Part shown: one piece after another, positions 1 to 10,169 of the stretch
Position numbering within the stretch: position 1 is the stretch's first letter
Layout: each line of letters begins with the position of its first letter
Source of the DNA: Pectinophora gossypiella
Taxonomy: Eukaryota > Arthropoda > Insecta > Lepidoptera > Gelechiidae
Length of the DNA: 64,000 nt
Direction: 5' to 3'
Assembly: GCF_024362695.1 (NCBI RefSeq)
Contig: NC_065417.1
Coordinates: 13,261,001-13,325,000, forward strand
Program-made: the position numbers and the translations under genes
The notes under the pieces: generated by a model
What the model was told of the DNA's origin: nothing
The model's input: the letters and a program-made list of their open reading frames with translations, nothing else
Database searches by the model: none

Positions 1-790
1 CTAATATTATTATTAATAGTTCATCATCTCAGGATAACCTGTTGTTCTGCTCCAAACAAGATTGCGGACATAAACTTGTGGAAAAATACTATGTAAAATG
101 TACAAGAAAGAGACAGCAACATATCATCAAAGAGATTACATAGAAATGCACCAAGACAGGCTTATCGCTAACTGGGTAACGTAACACACGGATGAAGTAA
201 GTAGGTGCGTACACGCAACATCGTGGATTATCACATTATTAGTGTAAAAAGATCATTATAAATTCTAATAAGTATTTTAAACTCTAGTATTATAATAATG
301 GGTAGTATTAGTGTAATGGGCATTTAATATTCAATTAAAATTGATAGTTTTTGGGTGAAATGGTGTTACAATTCAGAAAAATACATTATTTATCGAAATT
401 AACACACAACAGCGATACAGTTACAGTATAGTACAGTCATGAGCAATGTAATGTACCCACTTTAGGACTCTGTCGTACTAACATATTTGACATTTAATAA
501 TAATCGATTAATCGACTATAATCGATATAATTGTAGAATTTCCAATATCTTATTAGAACATATTTAGAGGCTTAGAAAATAATCGATTATTAATCAATAT
601 ACAGTTTATTATCGGGCAACACTAATACCTATAAAATAGAGTAAGTAAGTCTTGTAGTTTAATTTTCACGCGATTCGCGCAGACATACTGGAGTGATGAT
701 GACAATAAAGGAATTAAATACGACCTTAACAATATTATAGCCGCTTCTAAAGGCAGTTTCCAAACTTTGAACTTAAAATCCAATATAAGG
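1..790. other. AT-rich intergenic DNA, no gene seen
   Basis: No credible coding frame on either strand. Positions 432-505 are the left arm of a MITE-A copy (CAGTCATGAGC start, see 791-943) that breaks off into AT-rich sequence. Around 500-610 and again near 960-985 there are several ATCGATTA-like words. Confidence 0.5.
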
Positions 791-943
791 TACGGTCACG
801 AGCATAAATATGTATACACTTTGGTACCATGTCACATTAACTTTTTTGACAAATTGAACTGAAAGTCTCACTAAATGTCAAATATGTTAGTGCGACAGAG
901 TCCTAAAGTGGGTACATTATATTGCTCATGACTCATGACTGTA
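791..943 (-). mobile_element. MITE-A copy (mariner-type foldback element)
   Basis: An element of about 150 bp whose two halves are imperfect inverted repeats of each other: one end reads TACAGTCATGAGCAAT and the other, on the opposite strand, TACGGTCACGAGCAT. The ends begin with TA then CAGT or CGGT, as in Tc1/mariner non-autonomous elements that duplicate TA. At least ten copies or fragments occur here (432-505, 3188-3339, 11563-11713, 23488-23562, 41771-41914, 45165-45279, 51002-51132, 60695-60910, 61267-61414, 63000-63151). No transposase is present. Confidence 0.75.
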
Positions 944-2391
944 CATCGTCATTAATCAAATCAATAATACATCGATTACGATGTATTTCTTTGGATTTGA
1001 TACCTATGTCTATTCCTGTAGAATTACTAGTTGCGATCCAAAACAATATAATTCCCTCGACAATTCTATTCTATTTCATACGAGAGCCCCGATAGGTACA
1101 AAATAAAGCGATAAATAGGAACGGTCCCTTGACACGCAAGAATGGCATTACTGGAATTGGTCCGCGAAATCGAATTGTTGACAGATATTTAACATGGAAA
1201 TTGCGAAAACGTTTATGATGAGAAGTGGTTTAAAAAGGCCACATCGAAGCAATTCATCTTAAAATATTGCGTCGATGTGGTGTTTTTAGCCCCGCAGTTT
1301 GGTGTCCTAACTGAGAGGAATGTCTCGAAATTTTTAGCAAAATATCCCTTATGCCTTAGAAAACTTTGGTCAAAACTTGTATATTTCCTAAATGTTGATA
1401 GAAATTTTGCGAAAGGCACCAATTGCGACGAAAAGGTGCCGTTGCAACTAGTATCTGTAAGGGTTAAATGATAATTATGCAGTATGTTTCGTCGTTTCAT
1501 TCTTCAGGTATAATCAATAAGCAACTCATAATTGTGATCGAACTTCATTTAGAAGTTCGTTTGATCATCTGTTAACGTCTAATTGAGCAGAAATACATAC
1601 GGGAGTGTTTAGGAGTCTACAATCAACTTCATTATCAACAACTTAATAAAATAAATATAACAGCAAAACAGTGCAAAAATAAATTCATCTGCCACTGACT
1701 TGGCGACAACGACGACGAGAAACTATGCTAATAAAAAAAAATCTCGTCATTTTCATTCTTGAGAATATGATCGTTTCTGGAGTCATCAGGGTTAATGAAA
1801 CCAATGTCATGACTTCATGACCGAACGTCTCGTTATTAATTATTGACTACGGGATTCAATAACGGAAAATTAAAACTTTTTACCCCATTTATCTGCGTCG
1901 TCTTTCTAGTTTCAATCTATTTTCTATCCACTTTATCTTTCTTTAATGTTCTTTCGTGACTTTTCTCAGTTTAATACTTCGCCCATATACAGCGTAGAAA
2001 TTACACAAGCGTCCTTTATGTTCTGGCTTTCTGCCAAGGATGATCGGCCAATGACCAACCTTTGATCACCCCTCTACGCGTCTGCGCCATCGTTTCAGAA
2101 CAAATCATGCCCGTTTTAGAACGAAAACCTGTCGCGTTCACAGAGTGCCACTTTAAATGTCATTCTAAAACGATACCATTACGTCTATGGAGAAAGAAAC
2201 TACTAGAATCTTCAACAGTTTTAGTCGTATTTTGATACAATTTTCGAATTGTTTTAACTATATGTGCGATACAGAAGCAAAAAACTCAGGTTTTATGGAA
2301 CTAGAAATTTGTTTATTAAATATTAATTCACTCACTACAAATAAACTTTGACTAGATTTGTATTAGAATATCTTTAAAAAGTTTTTATAAT
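944..2391. other. Intergenic DNA, no gene seen
   Basis: Positions 1229-1287 are a shrunken MITE-B remnant: both ends of that family are recognisable but little lies between them. An open frame overlapping it (1213-1500, minus) is a by-product of the repeat. I see nothing else interpretable up to the LTR at 2392. Confidence 0.5.
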
Positions 2392-2578
2392 TGTTAACTA
2401 AAACCCCGAATAGTGCAATAACTAGTTTTATTCTCCAGTTTACAAATCAAAAGGCTATATCAGTAATATATTTTTAAGAGATAAGTAATAGGCGCGAATC
2501 GCTTCACCATCGACAAGCTTCTTCTTTTCTTTTTTCAAGTCCCCCGCCATGACAGTCTTCAACCTGATGTTGCCAACA
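2392..2578 (-). repeat. 3' LTR of the Ty3/gypsy-type element
   Basis: 187 bp, TG...CA, and by eye base-for-base the same as 7657-7843. On the element's sense strand it starts TGTTGGCAACATCAGG. Left flank TAAT (2388-2391) is one half of the target-site duplication. The purine run just inside it on the sense strand is weak, so the polypurine tract cannot be placed with confidence. Confidence 0.93.
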
Positions 2579-2704
2579 CGGCCATTCTGCGCGGGGTCTG
2601 CCTCAGACACCTCCCGAGTTGAGATAAAATACTGAAATATTAGTCACATTAAATGGATTTGCTCTACTGCAGTGACTGTATGCCAATCAACAGACACTAA
2701 CCTT

Positions 2705-3165
2705 AGAACCACTTGCACTTAAAGGGCTTTTCACCACACTTAAGTGTACCAAATTGATTCCTTCAACAACCTAGAACCACTTGCACTTAAAGGGAATTTC
2801 ACCACACTTAAGTGTACCAAGTTGATTCCTTTAACCACCTAGAACCATTTGCACTTAAAGGGAATTTCGCCACACTTAAGTGTACCAAGTTGATTCCTTC
2901 AACAACCTAGAACCACTTACTCTTAAAGGGAATTTCACCACACTTAAGTGTACCAAGTTGATTCCTTCAACAACCTAGAACCACTTGCACTTAAAGGGAA
3001 TTTCACCACACTTAAGTGTACCAAGTTGATTCCTTTAACCACCTAGAACCACTTGCACTTAAAGGGCATTTCACCACACTTAAGTGTACCAAGTTGATTC
3101 CTTCAACAACCTAGGACCATTTGCACTTAAAGGGCATTTCACCACACTTAAGTGTACCAAGTTAG
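2705..3165. repeat. 68-bp tandem repeat (about 6.8 copies) in the retrotransposon 3' UTR
   Basis: The word AGAACC or a near variant recurs at 2705, 2773, 2841, 2909, 2977, 3045 and 3113, an exact 68-bp period. Units differ at only a few positions. Each carries the perfect 10-bp palindrome CACTTAAGTG and a nearby related half, GCACTTAAAGGG. The array lies between the polyprotein stop and the 3' LTR, so it is part of the element. Arrays at this position in a retrotransposon could act as binding-site clusters; that role is inference. Confidence 0.92.
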
Positions 3166-3187
3166 TTCCATACAACTAATTTAATGG

Positions 3188-3339
3188 TTCAGTCACGAGG
3201 AATATAATGCACCCACCTTAGGTCCCCGTCGCACCAACATATTTGACATTTAGTGAGACTTATAATTCAATTTATCAAAAAAAAAGTTAATGCGACATGA
3301 TACCAAAGCATATACATATTATTAACGCTCGTGACCGTA
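3188..3339 (+). mobile_element. MITE-A copy carried inside the retrotransposon 3' UTR
   Basis: Both arms of MITE-A are present (CAGTCACGAGG at the left, CTCGTGACCGTA at the right). It is more diverged from the family than most copies in the window, whereas the host element's LTRs are identical to each other. It was therefore probably captured before this copy of the retrotransposon inserted. Confidence 0.75.
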
Positions 3340-3556
3340 CATTAATGAATAAAATTTCGACAAAGTTGTCTAAAGTATTTTATCTTGACTCGCACAAGAC
3401 GCACAAGCACATTTATGAATTAAGTACACTTATCATATTTTACCTTCGACCAATATAATCAAAGTATTGTACTTACAACATGTAGTTCATACCTGGAAAT
3501 TATTATTTGCCAACACGGAACACAAGGGTTACAGTATTAACTGAGAATATGTTTTA

Positions 3557-6500
3557 TTAATCTATACTCCAATCATTAATCTTTATCCAGGGTTTTATAT
3601 TTTCAGCAGCAGCTACGCCTGTGTATTTTTTATTACTTCTTTCGCTGCCTCTTATATCCGTCACCTCGTATCTATCGTTTCCTAAAACTTGTTTTACTTG
3701 AAAAGGTCCTTTAAACACAGGTAAGAGTTTCCGGCTTTTCCCATCGTTGCTTTGACTCTGTATCTTAACCATAACCAGATCTCCTTGTAAATAAGCTCGT
3801 GCCTTCATTCGAGTCTTATCAAATCTCCGTTTTTGTGATTTCGCATCGGCTTTTATGTTTTCATCCACTCTCTCACGCAACTTGGTCACATCCACAACAC
3901 ATCCACTATCAAGCTCTGGAGCCAAACTGTCACTATCCGTACGCAATCTATATCCCAGAAAGACTTCACTGGGTACCGCTTTAGTCGTTTTGTGAATGGT
4001 ACTGTTTAAACCTTGTTGTAAGATCTTAATATATTGATCCCACCTATCATCTGTTGTATCAGCGCCGGTGGTTTTTAAAGCCTCTAAAATGGTTTTGTTA
4101 AAACGTTCAACTTGGCCATTGGAACGGGGCATACCCGTTGCTACTATATGTAACCGTATATTCTTATTCGCGCAATAATCTGTGAAATTCTTTGAAGTAA
4201 AACATGTACCGGCGTCCGAAATAATTCTCCTAGGGTTACCAAATATTTTTGATACACGTTCCAATTCCTTTACCACAATCGAAGACTTTGTTGTCCGAAC
4301 TGCCGAAATCATAATAAATTTTGTAAATGCATCGACCATAACTAATAGATATTTATTTTTATTTTTAGTCTCTACAAATGGACCTAAATGGTCAAGGTGA
4401 AGAGTGTGGAACGGCTGCGCGTACTTCGGTAACGGGTGTAACTCTCCTTCTTTATGACCACCCTTATTTTTGAAATATATACAATTTATACAGTTTTTAA
4501 TATACTTCTTTACAATGTGTCGCATTCGAGAAAACCAATATTGATAAGCTATTCGTTCAGTAGTTTTGTCAACAGAAAAATGTCCTAGATCGTCGTGGTT
4601 ACATTTAATAATTTGCCAAATGCATTTTTTTGGGACTACCCATCGACGGCCCTTGGATGTTCTTCTGTAGACTTTACCACCTAACAATTCATAGTCATTA
4701 AACACATTTTTGTTGTCATCGGCCTCTCCTGATTCTAAGATAGCTTTAATACGCTGTAATTCAGGATCTTGCAATTGGACAGAAAGCAACCAGTCCGCCT
4801 CTGTTATGGACATTATGATCTCAGATTCAGATTTTTCACCAGATGGCACGGGGTTTCTGCTCAAGGCATCTACATGTTGCATACGATTTCCCTCTCTGTG
4901 TACAATTTCAAATGAAAACTCTTGAGTTGACATAACCCACCGTGCAATCCGAGGAATAATCTCTTTTTTTGTTAAAGCGTATCTCACCGCGTTACAATCA
5001 GTGACAATTTTGAAGGGGGATCCTACCAGATATAAACGAAATCTCTGAAGAGAGCAAATTATTGCCAACAATTCTAATTCAAAGGAATGGTATTTCTTTT
5101 CGTCCTCGGTTGTTTGTCTACTATAATAATGAACTGGTTTTTCACCTTCGTCAGTAACTTGCATTAGGATACCAGCAATACCATCCCTACTGGCGTCCGT
5201 GTACAATACACTCTCTTTATTGGGGTCAAAAATTGACAAAACGCTGTCAGAAGTAAGTTTGTCCTTCAGTGTCTGAAAGGCCTCGTCATGAATTGTGTTC
5301 CAAACCCAGACAGCATCCTTCTTCAACAATTTCGTCAACGGAGCAGAAAGCATTGCGCAATTTTTGATGAATTTACGGAAGTAACTTATGAGTCCGAGAA
5401 ATTGTCGAAGCTGGTGTACTGTCCCAGGAGTTGGGAAGTTTTTGACGGCTTCCAATTTAGATTCGTTTGGCATAACACAGTCTGGCTTTATCCTATATCC
5501 GAGAAATTCGATCTCTGTTTTAAAGAAATGACATTTTTTTAGATTAAGTGTCAAACCATTTTCTCGCAATATTTGTAAAACTATTTCCAACAATTCAAGA
5601 TTTTCCTCAACCGTTTCAGTGACCAAATACACATCGTCCAAATACAAAATAACATTTTCGAACCTTAAATTGCCCAACACTTTATTCATCATTTGCTGAA
5701 AGCATGCGGGTGCATTCGCCAAACCAAATGGAAGCCTCAAAAACTCGTAGTGTCCATCTTCAGTAATAAAAGCCGTCTTATCTATGGACTCGGACTGCAT
5801 CATTATCTGGTAATATCCACTTTTAAGGTCCAAACTCGTAAAACATTTATGACCTTGAAGCCTATCTACGAGGTCCTCTATACGTGGCATGGGGTACTTA
5901 TCCTTGATAGTAATTTTATTTAAAGCACGATAGTCAATGCAGAGCCTTTTTTCTCCATTTTTCTTATTGACAAGCAGAGCAGGACTTGCATAGGGTGAAG
6001 TACTTTCGCGTATAATGTTATTTTCTAATAATTCGTTGACCATTTCCCTAATAATTTTCCTGTCTGCATTTGAAGATCTAAAAGGCCTGCATTGAATCGG
6101 CTGTGAACTACTTAGATTAATAGTCATTTCATGACTGTTCGCTTTTCCTAGCTCCCCAATATTTGATGCAATACAATCTCTATATTCCCGAAACAGGGTT
6201 ACCAATTCACAGTGATTCGAGTCGGCATCTAAACCTAATTCACTCACGTTGTTACAAAACTCTGCAAATGTTTTAGCATAGTTGAATTCCAGTAAATCGC
6301 CTACCCGCGAATACATTAAATCAGAGCGCTCTGTCACATTCCTTCCAATTAATATCTCGCAATCAGCCAGGTCATCGATCACATAAAAATGTACATCTGA
6401 CAATCTTACAGAATCTATTCTCAAACTAGCCGTTGTCATTTGAGTTACGAATTGTGTACTTTGTTTGGAAAAACCCTGTAACAATATTGGCGATGGTAGG

Positions 6501-7618
6501 TCCGTGGTCTGCAAAGAATGTTTCTTTACTAATGATTTTATTATAAGAGAACAACTACTTCCCGTATCAATAAATGCCTCAAGTTCAAGATTGTCAATAT
6601 GTATTTTTTTAACAAATTTATTTCGCGGGTCAGCCGTGGAAATAAATTTTGTTTCCTGTTTCTCCGTTTTATTTGCGTTCTTTTTATGAAAGCATACCGA
6701 TTCTTGATGTCCCCTTTTACCGCAATAGTCACATTTATTTACGTCACACTGACTTCTCTTATGATTTCCACCACATTGGTAACATTTAAGTGGTCTACTT
6801 CGACTCTGTAAGGGGTTTGGTTCTTGCGCGATATTAAATGGTACGGACTGTCCGGAAACAGACGCGGGCGGTAACGGGTTAACTGAGGCCGACGACAAAT
6901 GAGTTTGGTTCACTAACTTAGACAAACCGTCACGAACATTTATTGGTTTCGTATTCTTCGTTTTGTATGTACGTCCATGCAAAAAGCTAGCTAAGCTGTC
7001 GCAAGTAATGAAATTGTTAGACTCGATTGCCGCACCGATATTACTGTCGCCTATATTTCCGACAATAATGGAAATAATATCTCGCTCGGAAAAATTTAAT
7101 GACAGCCTATCTATTTTGCATTTTTGCTCAAAGTAAAATTCATACAGAGACTGATTTTCGATTGGCTTTTTATCAATTATTTCTTTTAATAATTCGAACA
7201 TATTTCGACGCGTTTGAAAACTGGTTGCTAATTTTTGTTTCCAATCAACCCACTTCCATGTTGGCCATTGACCATCCGTTCGTAATAGTGAGTCGTACCA
7301 CATTTTTGCGGATCCTTTCAATTTGTTCAGAGCCTGATAACGTGTCATTTCATCAGACCATAGGAAGGTTTGAGAGTAAGACTGAATAACATTGAGCCAC
7401 GCATTGATATCATCTCTTAACGGGTCAAATTCCGGTATTATGTTGTTCAAAGTAAATTGAGTGGATGTACTCACAGTCCTTTCAGATATTCTAGGTACCT
7501 TTTTGGTTCGTTTCGGCGGAGGTGACGGAGTTCTGGAGCTGCTGGAACTCGATGTAGATGAGCTCGAGCTGCTGGAACGAGCTCGCTTTCTCTTAGGGCG
7601 TTTACTATGTTTTCCCAT
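3557..7618 (-). CDS. Gag-Pol polyprotein of a Ty3/gypsy-type retrotransposon
   Basis: 1353 residues, unbroken. The N-terminus is basic and Ser-rich (residues 1-45), followed by a Gag-type domain (about 55-220). Two zinc knuckles follow: C279/C282/H286/C291, with the first loop one residue short, and C296/C299/H304/C309. An aspartic protease carries the DTG motif at 351-353. Reverse transcriptase (about 505-710) has D597 in LDLKSGYY and the YLDD box at 659-662. RNase H has D808, E848 and D874. Integrase has an HHCC zinc site (H1008, H1013, C1043, C1046) and a DDE triad at D1076, D1135 and E1171, the last pair separated by the classic 35 residues. A GPF-type C-terminal module lies near 1304. 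All catalytic residues are present. Gag and Pol share one frame with no frameshift or stop, so Gag:Pol balance must be set by processing. No chromodomain is seen. The ATG lies 38 nt after the 5' LTR. Confidence 0.95.
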   Translation of the reverse strand: MGKHSKRPKRKRARSSSSSSSTSSSSSSRTPSPPPKRTKKVPRISERTVSTSTQFTLNNIIPEFDPLRDDINAWLNVIQSYSQTFLWSDEMTRYQALNKLKGSAKMWYDSLLRTDGQWPTWKWVDWKQKLATSFQTRRNMFELLKEIIDKKPIENQSLYEFYFEQKCKIDRLSLNFSERDIISIIVGNIGDSNIGAAIESNNFITCDSLASFLHGRTYKTKNTKPINVRDGLSKLVNQTHLSSASVNPLPPASVSGQSVPFNIAQEPNPLQSRSRPLKCYQCGGNHKRSQCDVNKCDYCGKRGHQESVCFHKKNANKTEKQETKFISTADPRNKFVKKIHIDNLELEAFIDTGSSCSLIIKSLVKKHSLQTTDLPSPILLQGFSKQSTQFVTQMTTASLRIDSVRLSDVHFYVIDDLADCEILIGRNVTERSDLMYSRVGDLLEFNYAKTFAEFCNNVSELGLDADSNHCELVTLFREYRDCIASNIGELGKANSHEMTINLSSSQPIQCRPFRSSNADRKIIREMVNELLENNIIRESTSPYASPALLVNKKNGEKRLCIDYRALNKITIKDKYPMPRIEDLVDRLQGHKCFTSLDLKSGYYQIMMQSESIDKTAFITEDGHYEFLRLPFGLANAPACFQQMMNKVLGNLRFENVILYLDDVYLVTETVEENLELLEIVLQILRENGLTLNLKKCHFFKTEIEFLGYRIKPDCVMPNESKLEAVKNFPTPGTVHQLRQFLGLISYFRKFIKNCAMLSAPLTKLLKKDAVWVWNTIHDEAFQTLKDKLTSDSVLSIFDPNKESVLYTDASRDGIAGILMQVTDEGEKPVHYYSRQTTEDEKKYHSFELELLAIICSLQRFRLYLVGSPFKIVTDCNAVRYALTKKEIIPRIARWVMSTQEFSFEIVHREGNRMQHVDALSRNPVPSGEKSESEIIMSITEADWLLSVQLQDPELQRIKAILESGEADDNKNVFNDYELLGGKVYRRTSKGRRWVVPKKCIWQIIKCNHDDLGHFSVDKTTERIAYQYWFSRMRHIVKKYIKNCINCIYFKNKGGHKEGELHPLPKYAQPFHTLHLDHLGPFVETKNKNKYLLVMVDAFTKFIMISAVRTTKSSIVVKELERVSKIFGNPRRIISDAGTCFTSKNFTDYCANKNIRLHIVATGMPRSNGQVERFNKTILEALKTTGADTTDDRWDQYIKILQQGLNSTIHKTTKAVPSEVFLGYRLRTDSDSLAPELDSGCVVDVTKLRERVDENIKADAKSQKRRFDKTRMKARAYLQGDLVMVKIQSQSNDGKSRKLLPVFKGPFQVKQVLGNDRYEVTDIRGSERSNKKYTGVAAAENIKPWIKINDWSID

Positions 7619-7656
7619 GACGACGAAACGTATTTATCTGTTCATCCCACTTCTGA
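7619..7656 (-). other. Retrotransposon leader with presumptive primer-binding site
   Basis: Only 38 nt separate the 5' LTR from the polyprotein ATG. On the sense strand it begins TCAGAAGTGGGATGAACAG. The minus-strand primer site should lie here, but I cannot match it confidently to a particular tRNA 3' end. Confidence 0.5.
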
Positions 7657-7843
7657 TGTTAACTAAAACCCCGAATAGTGCAATAACTAGTTTTATTCTC
7701 CAGTTTACAAATCAAAAGGCTATATCAGTAATATATTTTTAAGAGATAAGTAATAGGCGCGAATCGCTTCACCATCGACAAGCTTCTTCTTTTCTTTTTT
7801 CAAGTCCCCCGCCATGACAGTCTTCAACCTGATGTTGCCAACA
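7657..7843 (-). repeat. 5' LTR of the Ty3/gypsy-type element
   Basis: 187 bp, identical by eye to 2392-2578. It should contain promoter and transcription start for the element. Right flank TAAT (7844-7847) matches the left flank of the other LTR. Confidence 0.93.
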
Positions 7844-8644
7844 TAATTAATTCCTAAAAATATATTTTTTGCTAAAATGATTTATAAAATGTAAAATTTC
7901 TAAAGAATCAATTTTGAAAGTAAAATAGAAGCTCAAATAGCGCGTTCCATTTCGAAAAGTTTTTTATGGGATTACTAAATCCGTGACGGTAACTGGCCAG
8001 TTACGATATAATGGCCAGTTGAAAATAAAATTTCAAAACAATGGCGGCGGTGTAATGGAATACAAGCATCGATTATCACGAGAGGTAACATCAGATAATC
8101 GAGCAACACTGAACGAAACTGGTACTATAAAATAACTTATTTTTTTTTTGTATTTTACAGAAAATGATTTAAAAAAAACGCATTCCCGATATCTTCACAT
8201 TTTTTCCCGCTAAATTTACTTAATTTTAAAATTAAACTATGATTGCTATACGCAATCTGTGTCGAAAACAACCGGCATAGCACAGAAAGGAAGTATCGTT
8301 GATTCATAGAAACAATAGTTATATTTTGCAACGTCGTGACGTTCGTTCGTGTCTCAATTCATCGCTTTCACTCAAACCGCACTTTTTTAATTGTTCAGCA
8401 ATTGTTTACTTGACACTATTCTTATTTCTATTACTGTTGTTCTTTATGAATGTAAATTAAATTGGGTCGTGTTATCGTGTACTAGGTTCAAGATAAATTA
8501 TGAAATTCTGATTACTTAATAAAGACATATCTAAAACTAACGAAAAACGTTTTCTTTTGTCTATTTAATTTAATAAATAAATAAATTATTATTATTCTAG
8601 ATTTGGCCTCAAATAACGTTCACTACTTGGCTGTACGTTGGCTT
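7844..8644. other. Intergenic DNA, no gene seen
   Basis: AT-rich, with no coding frame of note. A short internal repeat GGCCAGTT occurs twice near 7995-8020. Nothing else is supportable. Confidence 0.45.
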
Positions 8645-8762
8645 GGTACGTAGTCGTTACATGACTCATGTCAGGGGCCTTTGGCGGCTCAATAGTAACC
8701 CTAACACCAGAGTTGATGAGGTTGGTATCCACCTCACAACCCACACGATAGAAGAAGACTAC
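8645..8762 (+). mobile_element. SINE-1a fragment (3' half)
   Basis: Starts at the GTAGTCGTTACATGA region of SINE-1a and ends with its typical CACACGATAGAAGAAG tail. The tRNA-like head is missing, so it is 5'-truncated. Other headless or short SINE-1a pieces: 17893-17982, 20385-20552, 48892-48992, 51674-51832, 56582-56692. Confidence 0.8.
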
Positions 8763-9864
8763 TTGACCGGACAAATGAAGAGCGCTGACTCTCACACGGT
8801 AAACATAGCGATTGTTTTGTTAGTTTTGTAACCTATCTCTTCAGATACGTACCAAATACGTTAGTTACGCTCAAATACGTTATGTTAGAAACAATATAAT
8901 CACTTCAACATCAAGCAGGAAGTCATTCTTTGTCACTACTTTGATGTCTTTGCATAGAAAGCAGAAACTTTTCCGAACAAAGATTTAGTTGGTGAACTAA
9001 ACTGCTTCCAAATTGGCTTGGCCGTATTCCCGTCACTTCTGAACAAATACTTGGAACAAGAGCCGAATATAAACTAGAGGCGAATTTCCGCAAGCGCCGA
9101 GTTTGTTTTGTCCCCGACTTGGATTGAGCTGAAAACTTTAGTTATCTTGAAGCTATGTGTGCCAATTGGTTTCCGATTAAATACAGAAATGTGTGGACAC
9201 AAGACGTTTCATTCATCCTCAGTTGATGTCTTCCACCCTGGATAAACTCACGCCCACGAAACCTATTGGGACGAGCCGAGATATAACTGATCAGAGGATA
9301 CCTAACTTGCAGTCACTTTGGATTCGTAGTCTGAGATATTTGATTCTTAATAGAAAAAAAATAAAACTAAACCAGAAAATTCAAGCCATAGAAACTTATA
9401 AGAAAATATTTCTATGAAAGCAGAAATCAGAATCATTTATTCAACGTAATTATCATGGATAAACTTGTTAAAGGTCAATGTAACATTATTGAATTTACGT
9501 CATTTCGCAAGGTGTTAGTAAACTGCAACAGCAACACATTCAATACCAGACATTTTTATCATTTAAGTAATCATTAATCTTATAATAAGCTTTAATACAC
9601 AAAGTAAGCTTCACGTGAGCTTTAAATTTATTTTCTGACAAATTTAAAATATTATCTGGTATTTTATTCTAAAAACGTATACATAAGCCCAAAAAAGATG
9701 AATTTAATTTACTTAATCTAGAATTTTCAATCCTTCCGAGTACTTAATGACGTTTAGTGATAGCCCTGCAGGACTAACATGCGCAACGTGATAAAATTAT
9801 CCATCGACTGAATAGATTTTGTTCGTATTTTGACAGAATAACATGACTTATTTGGGTTCACATA
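8763..9864. other. Intergenic DNA with a small retroposon piece
   Basis: Positions about 9235-9330 resemble the start of the repeat at 37640-37945 (ACTCACGCCC ... AACTTGCAGTCACT). A minus-strand frame near 8935-9060 is open for about 45 residues but matches nothing I know. Otherwise no feature is seen. Confidence 0.4.
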
Positions 9865-9876
9865 TAGCCCCAATCG

Positions 9877-10157
9877 GAGGAGCTCGGTGGCGCAGCGGTA
9901 AACGCACTCGGTCTGTTCGCAAAGGCCGGTCAATGATGGGTGACCACAAAAAAAAAAACTTTTCAGCTCGAGCTCCTCCGTGCTTCGGAAGGCACGTTAA
10001 GCCGTTGGTCCCGGCTGCATTAGCAGTCGTTAATAACCATCAATCCGCACTGGGCCCGCGTGATGGTTTAAGGCCCGAGGTCCCTACTCGTATCTATCCA
10101 TAGGGAAGGCCCGTGCCCCTGCAGTGGGGATGTTAATGGGCTGATGATGATGATGAT
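9877..10157 (+). mobile_element. SINE-2 copy with perfect 12-bp target duplication
   Basis: The tRNA-like head (GGTGGCGCAGCGGTAAACGC resembles a pol III A box), a 5S-rRNA-like segment, a core containing GTGCTTCGGAAGGCACG, and a (GATGAT)n tail identify the family. TAGCCCCAATCG occurs at 9865-9876 and again at 10158-10169, bracketing the insertion exactly. This copy lacks about 23 bp of the 5S-like part (the GAAGTTAAGCAAC word) but keeps ATGGGTGACCAC. Open frames crossing it are accidental. Confidence 0.92.
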
Positions 10158-10169
10158 TAGCCCCAATCG

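Larger units (their letters stand above)
2392..7843 (-). mobile_element. Complete Ty3/gypsy-type LTR retrotransposon
   Basis: A 5452-bp element on the minus strand: 5' LTR at 7657-7843, very short leader, single Gag-Pol frame at 3557-7618, 978-bp 3' untranslated region, 3' LTR at 2392-2578. Both LTRs are 187 bp and read identically, with TG...CA ends. The element is flanked by TAAT at 2388-2391 and 7844-7847, a 4-bp target-site duplication. The order protease, reverse transcriptase, RNase H, integrase is that of the Ty3/gypsy (Metaviridae) group. There is no env-like frame. Two zinc knuckles in Gag recall the Mag-like lineage first known from silkworm, but this placement is tentative. Identical LTRs and an unbroken frame indicate a recent insertion that may still be competent. 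Confidence 0.93.

Noticed and set aside
2705..3165. CRISPR-like array
   Set aside because: The repeats are directly adjacent 68-bp tandem units without unique spacers, inside a eukaryotic retrotransposon.
3557..7618. An endogenous retrovirus with an envelope gene
   Set aside because: After the integrase stop there is only non-coding DNA, the tandem array and a MITE; no env-like frame exists.
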